NCBI GenBank assembly: GCA_937983085.1 | Contig: CALJKZ010000252.1 | Span: 1 to 10,994, forward strand | Source: an uncultured Gemmatimonadales bacterium | GTDB lineage: Bacteria; Gemmatimonadota; Gemmatimonadetes; Longimicrobiales; Gaopeijiaceae | Length of the DNA stretch: 10,994 nucleotides | Reading direction: 5' to 3' | Part shown: piece by piece, positions 1 to 6,740 of the stretch | Numbering within the stretch: the stretch's first letter is position 1 | How the letters are laid out: each line of letters starts with the position of its first letter | Made by a program: the position numbers and the translations under genes | The notes under the pieces: model-generated | What the model was told of the DNA's origin: nothing | The model's database searches: none | The model's input: the letters and a program-made list of their open reading frames with translations, nothing else

Positions 1-216
1 CCGGCCGTGCCCGGCGGCGAGCCTCTGCATGGCGCTGGCGTCTTGAAACGCCCCGAGTGAGGCCCGCAACGCGGAGGCGGCGCCTTCGTTCCGCGCCTCC
101 TGGACGAGTTCGGCATTCCATTCGGCGCGCATCTCGGAACGCCTGCTGGATGGCGCCAGTCCAGAGGCGATCCGGACAATCAGTCGAGCCAGCGCGAGCG
201 GCATTCTCATCATCAT
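1..216 (-). CDS. Partial ADOP/MacB-type ABC transporter permease, N-terminus only
   Basis: The first 72 codons are visible on the minus strand; the gene continues past the left edge. The start is ATG at 216 (in-frame ATGs also at 213, 210 and 204), preceded by a strong purine-rich ribosome binding site (GGGGGGAAGGGA) that lies in the 14-base gap after the PadR stop. The peptide begins MMMRMPLALARLIVRIASGL and then has a basic, Trp-containing segment (RRSEMRAEWNAELVQEAR). That is the style of the short cytoplasmic N-terminal domain preceding the first FtsX/MacB module in duplicated orphan permeases (ADOPs) of Acidobacteriota and Gemmatimonadota. Placement immediately after a PadR gene is the usual ADOP arrangement and is the main support, because the diagnostic membrane domains lie outside the window. 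If correct, it is an inner-membrane MacB-like permease lacking its own ATPase domain. Alternatively it is an unrelated PadR-controlled membrane protein. Confidence 0.55.
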   Translation of the reverse strand, partial: MMMRMPLALARLIVRIASGLAPSSRRSEMRAEWNAELVQEARNEGAASALRASLGAFQDASAMQRLAAGHGR

Positions 217-230
217 CGTCCCTTCCCCCC

Positions 231-554
231 CTATCCCCCTTCGAGGGCCGTGTCAGGGCCGAACAGTGCCTGTTGGGCACGAAGTCGCTCACGAGCGTCG
301 GCGAGGGCCGCTTTACCGGCCCGGGTCGCCTCGTAGTACCGGCGAGGCGGCCGGCCCTCGGCATGGGCCTCTTCGGCGTTCTCCCAACTGGACACGAGGA
401 GGCCGTCGGCCTCGAGTCGCCTCAGCAGCGGATACACGGTGCCGCTAGGCAGATGAGCCGCCCGCATGATCTCGAAGCCGTATCCGAATCCCTGGGTCAG
501 GGCCTGGAGCACCAGGGCGGCGTTGTAGCTGAGGGAGCCGGAGAAGCTGGTCAT
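231..554 (-). CDS. PadR family transcriptional regulator
   Basis: This is a 107-residue winged-helix DNA-binding regulator of the short PadR type. Visible hallmarks are the N-terminal helix (SLSYNAALVLQAL), the YGFEIM segment, the recognition-helix motif LPSGTVYPLLRRLEADGLL (about residues 38-56), and the wing/C-terminal motif RPPRRYYEAT followed by a helix likely used for dimerisation. The reading frame stays open upstream to 623, but I chose ATG 554 because family similarity starts there and the upstream part would translate the repeat island. No clear Shine-Dalgarno sequence precedes ATG 554. It sits 14 bases upstream of the partial permease gene, so it is probably the first gene of that operon and its repressor. 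Autoregulation through the TACATA repeats at 595-650 is plausible. The ligand is not predictable from sequence. Confidence 0.9.
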   Translation of the reverse strand: MTSFSGSLSYNAALVLQALTQGFGYGFEIMRAAHLPSGTVYPLLRRLEADGLLVSSWENAEEAHAEGRPPRRYYEATRAGKAALADARERLRAQQALFGPDTALEGG

Positions 555-751
555 GTGCGCGGTCCGAGAAGAGGTCGCCCGACGTGTACACCCATACATA
601 AGTCGATTTATACATAGGTGCAACGATATATAGCTGTGTTTCTACATAGGGTCAAGAAGCTGGATCGTGGGAGGGGCGGGGTAGCCGGAGGCGGCCGAGC
701 AGGACACCTTTGGCGACCTTCGCCCAAAAGCATCTCCTCGAGAAGATCCAC
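555..751. promoter_or_regulatory. Divergent intergenic region between padR and the M14 peptidase gene
   Basis: This 197-base gap separates the PadR start (minus strand) from the peptidase start (plus strand), so it should carry both promoters. It contains an AT-rich island (about 594-648) that stands out from the GC-rich surroundings. On the minus strand TATAAA (612 down to 607) is a five-of-six match to a bacterial -10 box and would give a leader of roughly 45 bases for padR, but no matching -35 box is seen. On the plus strand TATATA (627-632) or TATACA (609-614) could act as a -10 for the peptidase gene. Promoter assignments are tentative. Confidence 0.5.
595..658. repeat. Four direct repeats of TACATA(A/G)G type at 16-bp spacing, probable PadR operator
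   Basis: Reading the plus strand, TACATAAG begins at 595, TACATAGG at 611, TATATAGC at 627 and TACATAGG at 643. The start-to-start distance is exactly 16 bases each time. The eight bases after each repeat are not conserved. On the minus strand the units read CTATGTA/CTATATA, which resembles the ATGT/ACAT half-sites reported for PadR-family operators. The island lies 40-105 bases upstream of padR and overlaps its probable -10 region, so binding would block transcription. The arrangement is seen directly; the role as PadR operator is inference. Confidence 0.6.
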
Positions 752-3541
752 ATGCTCGCAGCACCAGCCCCGATCCGCCCGTCGCGCGTCTCCGCCCGTC
801 CTGTCTCTGGCCACACCGGGACCGTCCTGGCGGCCGCTCTGCTCGCCTTCGGAGGCGGGTTCTGGACGGCCCCTGGCGTCGACGCGCAGATCCCCACACC
901 CGAGTCGGTCCTCGGCTTTCCCGTCGGGGCGGACTTCGAGCTGGCCACGTACGAGCAGTCCCTGGAGTACTTCCAGCGACTGGCCGATGCCTCGGACCGT
1001 GTAGAGCTCCAGGAAGTCGGGCGCACCAGCTTCGGTCGCCCGTGGTACCTGGCCCTCATCTCGTCGGAAGAGAACATCCGGAACGCCGAGCGCTACCGGG
1101 AGATCGCCCGTCGGCTGGCGTACCCGGAGCCGGGCATGACCGACGCCGACGCCCGTGCGTTGGCCCGGGAGGGCAAGGCCATCGTCCACATCGACGGGGG
1201 GATGCACGCCACGGAGGTGGCCCACGCCCAGCATACCATCCAGCTCGCCTACGACCTGGTCACCGGCGACGACGACCCCGAGATCGCCGCCATCCTGGAC
1301 GACGTGATCCTGATCCTCTGGTTCAGCATCAATCCCGACGGGCAGACCATGGTGTCCGACTGGTACACCTCGAACGTGGGCACCCAGTACGAGGTCGCCT
1401 CGACCCCCTTCCTGTACCAGAAGTACATCGGGCACGACAACAACCGCGACGGCTACATGATCAACCAGATCGAGTCGCGGGTGGTGACGCGGGTGGACCG
1501 GCACTGGGAGCCCCAGATCATCTATAACCATCACCAGACGGCGCCCTTCCCGGCGCGCATCTGGATTCCCCCCTTCCAGGAGCCCATCAGCCCCAACGTC
1601 CATCCCCTCATGTGGCGTACCGTCAACCTGGTGGGCATGGCCATGGCTCAGGCCTTGGAGGAGCGCGGCCAGAAGGGCGCCATGCACATGGACGGCTTCG
1701 ACAACTGGTACCCCGGCTTCATGGACCACGCCAACAACTTCCACAACGTGGCGTCGTTCCTCACCGAGACCGCGCTGTACCGCTACGCCACGCCCCACTT
1801 CTACACGGTGAACGACTTTCCTCAGAATGCCCGCGGCCTCCGGCCCGAGTCGCTGTATGCATCGCCGTGGGAGGGAGGCTGGTGGCGGATCCGTGACGCC
1901 ATCGACTACATGCTCACGGCCTCGGTCTCCGTGCTGGACGTGGCGGCCAAGTACAAGGAGGACCTCCTCTACAACCGGTACCAGGCCGCTCGGGACGTCA
2001 CCCGTCAGTACCGCGAATCACCCCCGTACGCCTACTTCATCCCGGCGGATCAGCCGGACCCCGTGGCGCCGGTGGAGATGCTGCGTCGACTCGCCTTCAA
2101 CGGCATCGACGTGCATCGCCTTACCCGCGACATCACGTACGACGGGGTGACGCATCCGGCGGGAACGTGGGTCATCGCCATGGATCAGCCCAACGCCAAC
2201 TTCGTGAGTCAGCTCTTCGCCGTGCAGGAGTACCCGGACCTTCGGGAGTACCCCGAGGGCCCACCGGAGCAGCCGTACGACGTATCGGGCTGGACTCTGC
2301 AGTACCTCTTCGACGTGCGCGTGGTCGAGGCCCGCACGCCGCTGGACGACGCTTTTCGCGCCGCGTTGGAGCCGTTGCGCGGCGAGGCCCTGGCGTGGAA
2401 CGGGGAGGCGGATGCTCAGGCGTGGGACACCCCCCAGGGTGTCGGGTTCGACAGTCATCCCGTGGCCCGGGCCATCGAGCCCCTGCCGGGGCGTGCCCAG
2501 GGGGGCGGATCGGCGCTGGTGCTCGACGCGGCGGAGAACAATGCGTACAAGGCACTGAATCGGGCGTGGGCCATGGGCGCGCAGGTGCGCTTCCGTCCCG
2601 GCGTGGCTGGAACGGAGGAGAGGGCGGCGGGCACCACCGGCGCCTGGATCATCGATGGATTGTCCGGAAGCCAGCGGAGCACCCTGGTGTCGGACCTCCG
2701 CCTCCAGGCGGCCGGCGGCTCGGCGGCCGGGGGTACCGTCCAGCGACCTCGCATCGGCCTGTATCGACCGTGGAGTGCCTCCATGGACGAGGGCTGGACC
2801 CGGTGGCTGATGGAGGCCTACGACTTCGAGGTCCAGAGCCTTCGGAACGCCGACGTGCGCGCCGGTGATCTGCGTTCCCGATACGACGTCATCGTCATTG
2901 CCGACATGGGTCAGGGGACCATCGAGAACGGCTTCGCGAAGGGGTCGGTGCCTCCCCGGTACGAAGGAGGCCTCGGCGGCGAAGGGGCGAGGGAGTTGGA
3001 CGCCTTCGTCCGTGCCGGAGGGACCCTCGTTACCCTCAACGGCTCCAGTCACTATGCCATCGAGCGCTTCCATCTCCCCGTTCGTGACGTCGTGGACGAC
3101 CTGGAGCGAGGGGACTACTTCGTCGGGGGCGCCATCATCGAGCTCCTCACCGATCCGTCCCATCCCGTCATGAGCGGAATGCCCGAGCGGGCGAAGGTCT
3201 TCGTGGGATCCAGCCCGGTCTTCACCACCGAGGACGGCTTCGAGGGCCGCGTGCTGGCCAAGTACGCGGACGCAGGCACGCCGCTGCTGTCGGGGTACTT
3301 CCTCGGCGAGGAGTACGTGAACGGGTATGCGGCCGCACTGGAGGTGGAGCACGGCGACGGTCGCGTCATCTTGTTGGGGCTACGGCCGCAGTGGCGCGGA
3401 CAGCCGTTCGGGACGTTCAAGCTCCTCTTCAACGCAGCGCTATACTCCGATGCGGTGGCCGATCAGGCCCCGGACAACGCGGCCTTCTGGAGCCCACCCG
3501 CAGAGGACGAGGCCGAGGCCACGGAGGGCAACGGGCGTTGA
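752..3541 (+). CDS. Secreted M14 family zinc carboxypeptidase-like protein with C-terminal amidotransferase-like domain
   Basis: This is a 929-residue predicted secreted metallopeptidase. I chose ATG 752, preceded by GAGAAG at 740-745, over an in-frame TTG at 710, because it gives a conventional signal peptide: hydrophobic stretch TVLAAALLAFGGG and a likely cleavage after VDA near residue 45. The M14 domain is convincing. The zinc motif GGMHATEVA supplies H152 and E155; NPDG (residues 194-197), HDNNRD (228-233), the third zinc histidine in NHHQ (259-262) and the catalytic glutamate in FLTETAL (E339) all occur in order. The C-terminal third (from about 667, RIGLYRP, through DVIVIAD and GTLVTLNGSS) looks like a class-I glutamine-amidotransferase-like or ThuA-like fold. 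I see no catalytic Cys there, so it is probably non-enzymatic. The protein ends in an acidic, low-complexity tail. It probably trims peptides outside the cytoplasm; the substrate is unknown. It is divergent from padR and upstream of the rhomboid gene. Confidence 0.9.
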   Translation: MLAAPAPIRPSRVSARPVSGHTGTVLAAALLAFGGGFWTAPGVDAQIPTPESVLGFPVGADFELATYEQSLEYFQRLADASDRVELQEVGRTSFGRPWYLALISSEENIRNAERYREIARRLAYPEPGMTDADARALAREGKAIVHIDGGMHATEVAHAQHTIQLAYDLVTGDDDPEIAAILDDVILILWFSINPDGQTMVSDWYTSNVGTQYEVASTPFLYQKYIGHDNNRDGYMINQIESRVVTRVDRHWEPQIIYNHHQTAPFPARIWIPPFQEPISPNVHPLMWRTVNLVGMAMAQALEERGQKGAMHMDGFDNWYPGFMDHANNFHNVASFLTETALYRYATPHFYTVNDFPQNARGLRPESLYASPWEGGWWRIRDAIDYMLTASVSVLDVAAKYKEDLLYNRYQAARDVTRQYRESPPYAYFIPADQPDPVAPVEMLRRLAFNGIDVHRLTRDITYDGVTHPAGTWVIAMDQPNANFVSQLFAVQEYPDLREYPEGPPEQPYDVSGWTLQYLFDVRVVEARTPLDDAFRAALEPLRGEALAWNGEADAQAWDTPQGVGFDSHPVARAIEPLPGRAQGGGSALVLDAAENNAYKALNRAWAMGAQVRFRPGVAGTEERAAGTTGAWIIDGLSGSQRSTLVSDLRLQAAGGSAAGGTVQRPRIGLYRPWSASMDEGWTRWLMEAYDFEVQSLRNADVRAGDLRSRYDVIVIADMGQGTIENGFAKGSVPPRYEGGLGGEGARELDAFVRAGGTLVTLNGSSHYAIERFHLPVRDVVDDLERGDYFVGGAIIELLTDPSHPVMSGMPERAKVFVGSSPVFTTEDGFEGRVLAKYADAGTPLLSGYFLGEEYVNGYAAALEVEHGDGRVILLGLRPQWRGQPFGTFKLLFNAALYSDAVADQAPDNAAFWSPPAEDEAEATEGNGR

Positions 3542-3604
3542 CGCGGAGCGCGGAGGTGAAGGAAGCGTTGAAACACTTCGACGGGCGGCGGGGGTAGGGC
3601 AGTC

Positions 3605-4390
3605 ATGTTTGCGTTGACCCCGTGGGTGACGAGGATCCTGGTCGCGAACTTCGCGGTCTTCGTCGTCATCCAGACGAGCCGAGGCCTGTACCAGGATCTG
3701 GCCTTCTATCCGCCTGTCGCCCTGTTCCGACCGTGGACGGTGGTGACGTACATGTTCCTCCACGCCGACTTCGGGCACCTCTTCTTCAACATGCTCGGCA
3801 TCTTCTTCTTCGGACCCAGGCTCGAGATGAAGCTCGGCGGCTCGGTGTTCATGCGCTTCTACATCCTGTCGGGCATCGGGGGTGCGCTCTGCCAGGCCGT
3901 CTTCGCCACGGCGGCGCCCATGGTCGGCGCGTCGGCGGGGGTCTACGCCGTTCTCGTGGGCTTCGCGTACTACTACCCCCGGGAGACCATCCTCCTCTTC
4001 CCCATCCCCATTCCCGTCCAGGCGTGGATCCTGGTCACCGCGTACGTCGGCTTGTCCATCTACAACGGGGTGACGGGGACGGCGAGCGGCGTGGCCCACT
4101 TCGCCCACCTCGGGGGCGCCGCCGTCGGGTTCGGGTTCATCAAGTGGCACGAGTGGAGACGGGGATCCGGCCAGCGAAGCTTCCAGAAGAAGATGAACCA
4201 AGGGAGAACCAAGTCGGGGTTCGTGGGTGACCGAACGGCCATGGCACGGTGGAAGGGCATCTCCGTCGAGGGGCTCCACGAGCTCAATCGCGAGGAGGTG
4301 GAGCGACTCCTCACCAAGGTCCAGGCCGGCGGTCCGAGCAGTCTGTCGGAGTCGGAGCGGGAGTTCCTGGACCGGATGGCGTCGCCCTGA
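3605..4390 (+). CDS. Rhomboid family intramembrane serine protease
   Basis: This 261-residue polytopic membrane protein should cleave transmembrane substrates within the bilayer. The signature elements are present: HLFFNMLG in the second helix (H58, N62, oxyanion region), the nucleophile motif GASAGVYAVL with S110 (a GxSA variant of the usual GxSG), and the catalytic histidine in HFAHLGG (H168, the equivalent of the GlpG AHIAG histidine). About six hydrophobic segments fall between residues 8 and 180. The C-terminal cytoplasmic tail (about 215-261) carries LNREEVERLLTKVQ and SLSESEREFLDR, matching the short tail found on many bacterial rhomboids (DUF6576-like). The start ATG 3605 follows a weak GGGGGTAGGG site. 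The stop lies 7 bases before the yigZ start, so the two genes are probably cotranscribed. The gap of 63 bases after the M14 gene shows no terminator, so that gene may belong to the same operon. Confidence 0.93.
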   Translation: MFALTPWVTRILVANFAVFVVIQTSRGLYQDLAFYPPVALFRPWTVVTYMFLHADFGHLFFNMLGIFFFGPRLEMKLGGSVFMRFYILSGIGGALCQAVFATAAPMVGASAGVYAVLVGFAYYYPRETILLFPIPIPVQAWILVTAYVGLSIYNGVTGTASGVAHFAHLGGAAVGFGFIKWHEWRRGSGQRSFQKKMNQGRTKSGFVGDRTAMARWKGISVEGLHELNREEVERLLTKVQAGGPSSLSESEREFLDRMASP

Positions 4391-4397
4391 CGGGCGC

Positions 4398-5009
4398 GTG
4401 AACCGCTACCCCGTTCCCGCCCGCGTTCACCGCGTGGAGGAGACGCGGCAGAAGAGTCGCTTCATCACCACCCTCGCCCACGCTCCCGACGCCGAGGCCG
4501 CCCATGCCTTCGTGGCGGCGGTCCGCGACGAGATGCCCGACGCCACCCATCACTGCTGGGCCTTCGTCGCCGGTCCGCCGGGGAGCACCGCGCACATCGG
4601 CATGAGCGACGACGGCGAGCCCCACGGCACCGCCGGTCGCCCCATGCTGACTGCGTTGCTTCACGGCGGCGTCGGTGACGTGGTGGCCGTCTGCACCCGG
4701 TACTACGGTGGCGTGAAGCTGGGGACCGGCGGGTTGGGCCGGGCCTACGGTTCTGGGGTCGTCACCGCCCTGGATTCGCTCCCCACGGCAGAGCGGGTGG
4801 ACCGGGTGCCCTTCCAGGTGGTGGTGGGCTACCCCGACGTCGACGGAGTGCAGAAGCTCGTCTCCGACATGGAGATCCCGATCCTCGACGAAGACTTCGG
4901 CGCAGATGTCCGGATCACGCTCGACGTGCCCACCGACGAGGTAGAGGTGCTTCGGACCCGGATCACCGATCTCACCCGGGGTCGAGCCCGGGTGCAGAAG
5001 GTCGGCTGA
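4398..5009 (+). CDS. yigZ: YigZ/IMPACT family protein (UPF0029)
   Basis: This is a 203-residue cytoplasmic protein of the YigZ/IMPACT family, the usual length for bacterial members. The N-terminal UPF0029 domain is well marked: KSRFITTL (residues 19-26), DATHHCWAF (48-56), the signature SDDGEPHGTAGRPML (70-84), and CTRYYGGVKLGTGGLGRAYG (99-118). The C-terminal part (about 135-203) fits the smaller ferredoxin-like domain (DUF1949). The start is GTG 4398; the frame is open upstream but there it overlaps the rhomboid tail, and similarity begins at NRYPVPARVHRV. No clear ribosome binding site is visible and the gap from the rhomboid stop is 7 bases, which suggests translational coupling. The family's biochemical role in bacteria is unsettled; eukaryotic IMPACT acts in translational stress control. 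Its 3' end overlaps the convergent gene by 38 bases. Confidence 0.95.
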   Translation: MNRYPVPARVHRVEETRQKSRFITTLAHAPDAEAAHAFVAAVRDEMPDATHHCWAFVAGPPGSTAHIGMSDDGEPHGTAGRPMLTALLHGGVGDVVAVCTRYYGGVKLGTGGLGRAYGSGVVTALDSLPTAERVDRVPFQVVVGYPDVDGVQKLVSDMEIPILDEDFGADVRITLDVPTDEVEVLRTRITDLTRGRARVQKVG

Positions 5010-5628
5010 GGCGGGGCGGCACCTCGAGCGGAGTCAGCACACCGGCCCGCTCCAGTTCTTCGACTGCCGCGATGCCCACCTCGAAGAGGCGGACCATGGC
5101 TCGGAGGTCGGAGAGGAGGCCGAGCATCTGGACGTTCACGGCCACCGCGTCCGCTCCCAGATCTCTCCGTTCCTTACGCGTGGCCTTCTTCACGTCGAGT
5201 CTCAGGGCGTCATGGTCTCGGAATGCTGCGGGAAGGTCCGAGGCCAACACGGTCCGAAGGACCGGCCGAGGCTTGCCCGTGGCGACGTAGCGAGCGCGAA
5301 AGTCCCGGTCACCGCCGGGCATCGAACGAAAGCCCAGGGCCTCTACGAGCCGGTCGAAGAGACCGCGCGGCCGTACGACGAGTTCGATCGCGTATCGAGA
5401 CCCGGCCAGGCAACGAACCCTGGTGTACATGACCGTCGTGTAGCCGGTGCTCACGACGTACGTGTCGAGGCGGAGCGTCCACGGTCCGTGTTCGACGACT
5501 ACGACGTCCGCCGTGTCACGTTTGCCCTTCAGAAGGCGCCCGCCGAAGTGGCCTGCGACCTCCCGACGTGCCCGCCTGCGATCCGCGGCGCGTCGCTTGG
5601 CGCGTCCACGCCACGGAAGAGGGGTCAT
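4972..5628 (-). CDS. Conserved hypothetical protein, DUF3137-like
   Basis: This is a 218-residue protein of unknown function. It starts with a strongly basic, Arg-rich segment (residues 7-35) with no signal peptide or membrane helix, so it is probably cytoplasmic or associates with nucleic acid or membrane surface. The central part, WTLRLDTYVVSTGYTTVMYTR (W50 onward), then a hydrophobic strand, GLFDRLVEALGF (89-100) and GGDRDFRARYVATGKPRP (105-122) resembles bacterial hypothetical proteins in which a Thr-rich strand is followed by an FDxxFxIKG-type motif; DUF3137 proteins look like this. That match is from memory and is tentative. The C-terminus has a helix (about 163-195) and a Pro-rich tail. 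The start ATG 5628 lacks a good ribosome binding site and lies 37 bases after the upstream Tat protein gene. The stop is inside the 3' end of yigZ. Confidence 0.75.
   Translation of the reverse strand: MTPLPWRGRAKRRAADRRRARREVAGHFGGRLLKGKRDTADVVVVEHGPWTLRLDTYVVSTGYTTVMYTRVRCLAGSRYAIELVVRPRGLFDRLVEALGFRSMPGGDRDFRARYVATGKPRPVLRTVLASDLPAAFRDHDALRLDVKKATRKERRDLGADAVAVNVQMLGLLSDLRAMVRLFEVGIAAVEELERAGVLTPLEVPPRLSRPSAPGLDPG
4973..4994. terminator. Perfect 8-bp hairpin in the convergent overlap of yigZ and the DUF3137-like gene
   Basis: CACCCGGG (4973-4980) and CCCGGGTG (4987-4994) form a perfect 8-bp stem with the 6-base loop GTCGAG. It lies within the 38-base overlap (4972-5009) of the two convergent coding regions and touches the minus-strand stop codon. 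No T-run follows on either strand, so it is not a canonical intrinsic terminator. Because it is symmetrical it could pause or stop transcripts from both sides. Confidence 0.45.
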
Positions 5629-5665
5629 GGGCCCGGCGCCGTTTCAGCGGCCATCGGCCGCGCGC

Positions 5666-6067
5666 CTATCCGTACCTGGCGTCCGTGGCGCGCCGGATCT
5701 GCTCGAGGGTCTGGCCTTCCTTGAAGCGGCCGTAGGCCAGTCGAGCCTGTCCCTGACAGATCTGGCAGCCCATGGCCATCCCCGTCTTGTAGAAGCACGT
5801 CAGGAGGGACCGATACCCCGGCATGATCGAACATCCGCACGAACATCCGATCCCGTCGGCGATGTGGGGCATCTCCCGAATCCTGTCGTAGATCTCGATG
5901 AGGGCGTCAGGGAAGGCCGCCAGGTCCTCGCGGGTCATGACCAGGGCCGCGTCGATTCCCGGCCGGGGATCGGGATGGACGATGCGACCGGTGAGCCGAT
6001 CCGGACGAAGAGCCAGAACGGCGAATGCCGGTACCGCCCTCAGAAAGGAACGACGGCTGTGCGCCAC
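5666..6067 (-). CDS. Tat-exported cysteine-rich protein resembling the PCYCGC family
   Basis: This is a 133-residue exported protein. I chose GTG 6067 because GGAGGGGCCG precedes it directly; a GTG at 6136 in the same frame would add 23 residues and overlap the upstream gene by 8 bases, but has no ribosome binding site. The N-terminus AHSRRSFLRAVPAFAVLAL is a twin-arginine signal (R5-R6) with a short hydrophobic core, so the protein is likely exported folded, possibly with a bound metal. The C-terminal half has six cysteines in the pattern CxCxC (75, 77, 79), C91, CxxC (101, 104), followed by LEQIRRATDARYG. This layout matches the PCYCGC domain, whose MPCYCGC core is here IGCSCGC. Metal, possibly copper, binding is inference. 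It sits between two genes of unknown function, 61 bases after one and 37 before the next, in a probable operon. Confidence 0.8.
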   Translation of the reverse strand: MAHSRRSFLRAVPAFAVLALRPDRLTGRIVHPDPRPGIDAALVMTREDLAAFPDALIEIYDRIREMPHIADGIGCSCGCSIMPGYRSLLTCFYKTGMAMGCQICQGQARLAYGRFKEGQTLEQIRRATDARYG

Positions 6068-6128
6068 CGGCCCCTCCGGGCCTCCCTCGAGGCTCCGAGA
6101 GCAGTCCGCCGGCCCTGCCACCGTCTTC

Positions 6129-6740
6129 TCAGCCACCCGGGGGAGGAGGCGTAACCATGACGTGTGCTCCGGGCGTGCCGGGGAACATGAGCCACGGTTG
6201 GCCGGGCGCCGAAGGACGCGGCGGCAGACCCGTCTCTTCCAGCGTTGCCCACGGCGTGTACAGGACCCAACGGGTGAAGGGGTTGGTCACCCTGTCGTTC
6301 ACCGCGTCGTAGGCATCGCCCGTCATGACGTAGAGCATGGCTGGCTCCTCGGGCATGGGAAGGGCGCCGGACTCGGCCTCGGCGAATCGACGGCGGGTGA
6401 CTTCCTGCGCGTCGGTGACGCCCTGCGCCCGGAGCTCGCGACCGCGGGCCATGTAGGGCTCGATGGAATCGTGGTAGCAGGCGACGCTCCATCCCTCCTG
6501 GGCGGGATTGTCCGCCAGGCACACCATCGAGTTCGTGCCCTCACGCAAGGTGACGACCGAGCCGTCGGCTGCGTATCCCAGCACCGTCGCTCCCGCGCGA
6601 TCGGCTTCCGGCGCGGCCTGAAGGGCTGCGGCGATCTGTATGTCGGGGGGATGGGTCTGTGCGTTCGCCGGGGCAACCGCCAGGGCCAGACACAGGGAGG
6701 GCGACAAGAAGCGGAGCAGGGAAGTGCAGGACGCGCGCAT
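6129..6740 (-). CDS. Secreted protein of unknown function with two cysteines
   Basis: This is a 203-residue protein that I do not recognise by name. It starts at ATG 6740 behind GGAG with 5-base spacing (GGAGTCTCC before ATG). The N-terminus MRASCTSLLRFLSPSLCLAL plus AVAPANA is a clear Sec signal peptide with likely cleavage after residue 27 (ANA before QTH). The mature part has a helical start, a strand pair around GYAADGSVVTLREGTNSMVC, two cysteines (C74, C88) that could form a disulfide, and a Pro/Gly-rich end (PGQPWLMFPGTPGAHVMV, about 179-196). The frame is open far upstream to 8327, but that part is antisense to the serine hydrolase gene. It is the first gene of the minus-strand set with the Tat Cys-rich protein and the DUF3137-like protein. 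It acts outside the cytoplasm; no enzymatic motif is evident. Confidence 0.85.
   Translation of the reverse strand: MRASCTSLLRFLSPSLCLALAVAPANAQTHPPDIQIAAALQAAPEADRAGATVLGYAADGSVVTLREGTNSMVCLADNPAQEGWSVACYHDSIEPYMARGRELRAQGVTDAQEVTRRRFAEAESGALPMPEEPAMLYVMTGDAYDAVNDRVTNPFTRWVLYTPWATLEETGLPPRPSAPGQPWLMFPGTPGAHVMVTPPPPGG

Noticed and set aside
57..617. 186-codon plus-strand open frame at the left end
   Set aside because: It lies opposite the PadR gene and the permease start, both of which have clear family features on the minus strand.
710..751. TTG start at 710 for the M14 peptidase
   Set aside because: It would add 14 polar residues before the signal peptide; ATG 752 has a better start codon and an upstream GAGAAG.
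608..1798. 396-codon open frame on the minus strand opposite the M14 gene
   Set aside because: Val/His/Gly-rich low-complexity translation with no motifs; it is the antisense shadow of a well-supported peptidase in GC-rich DNA.
2018..3352. 444-codon open frame on the minus strand opposite the M14 gene
   Set aside because: Same kind of antisense shadow; the plus-strand frame has continuous protein-like sequence and the antisense product has no recognisable domain.
3556..3597. Tiny GTG-started 13-residue open frame (VKEALKHFDGRRG) between the M14 and rhomboid genes
   Set aside because: A GGAG site precedes it, so a leader peptide is conceivable, but its length is expected by chance and there is no hairpin or codon pattern to support attenuation.
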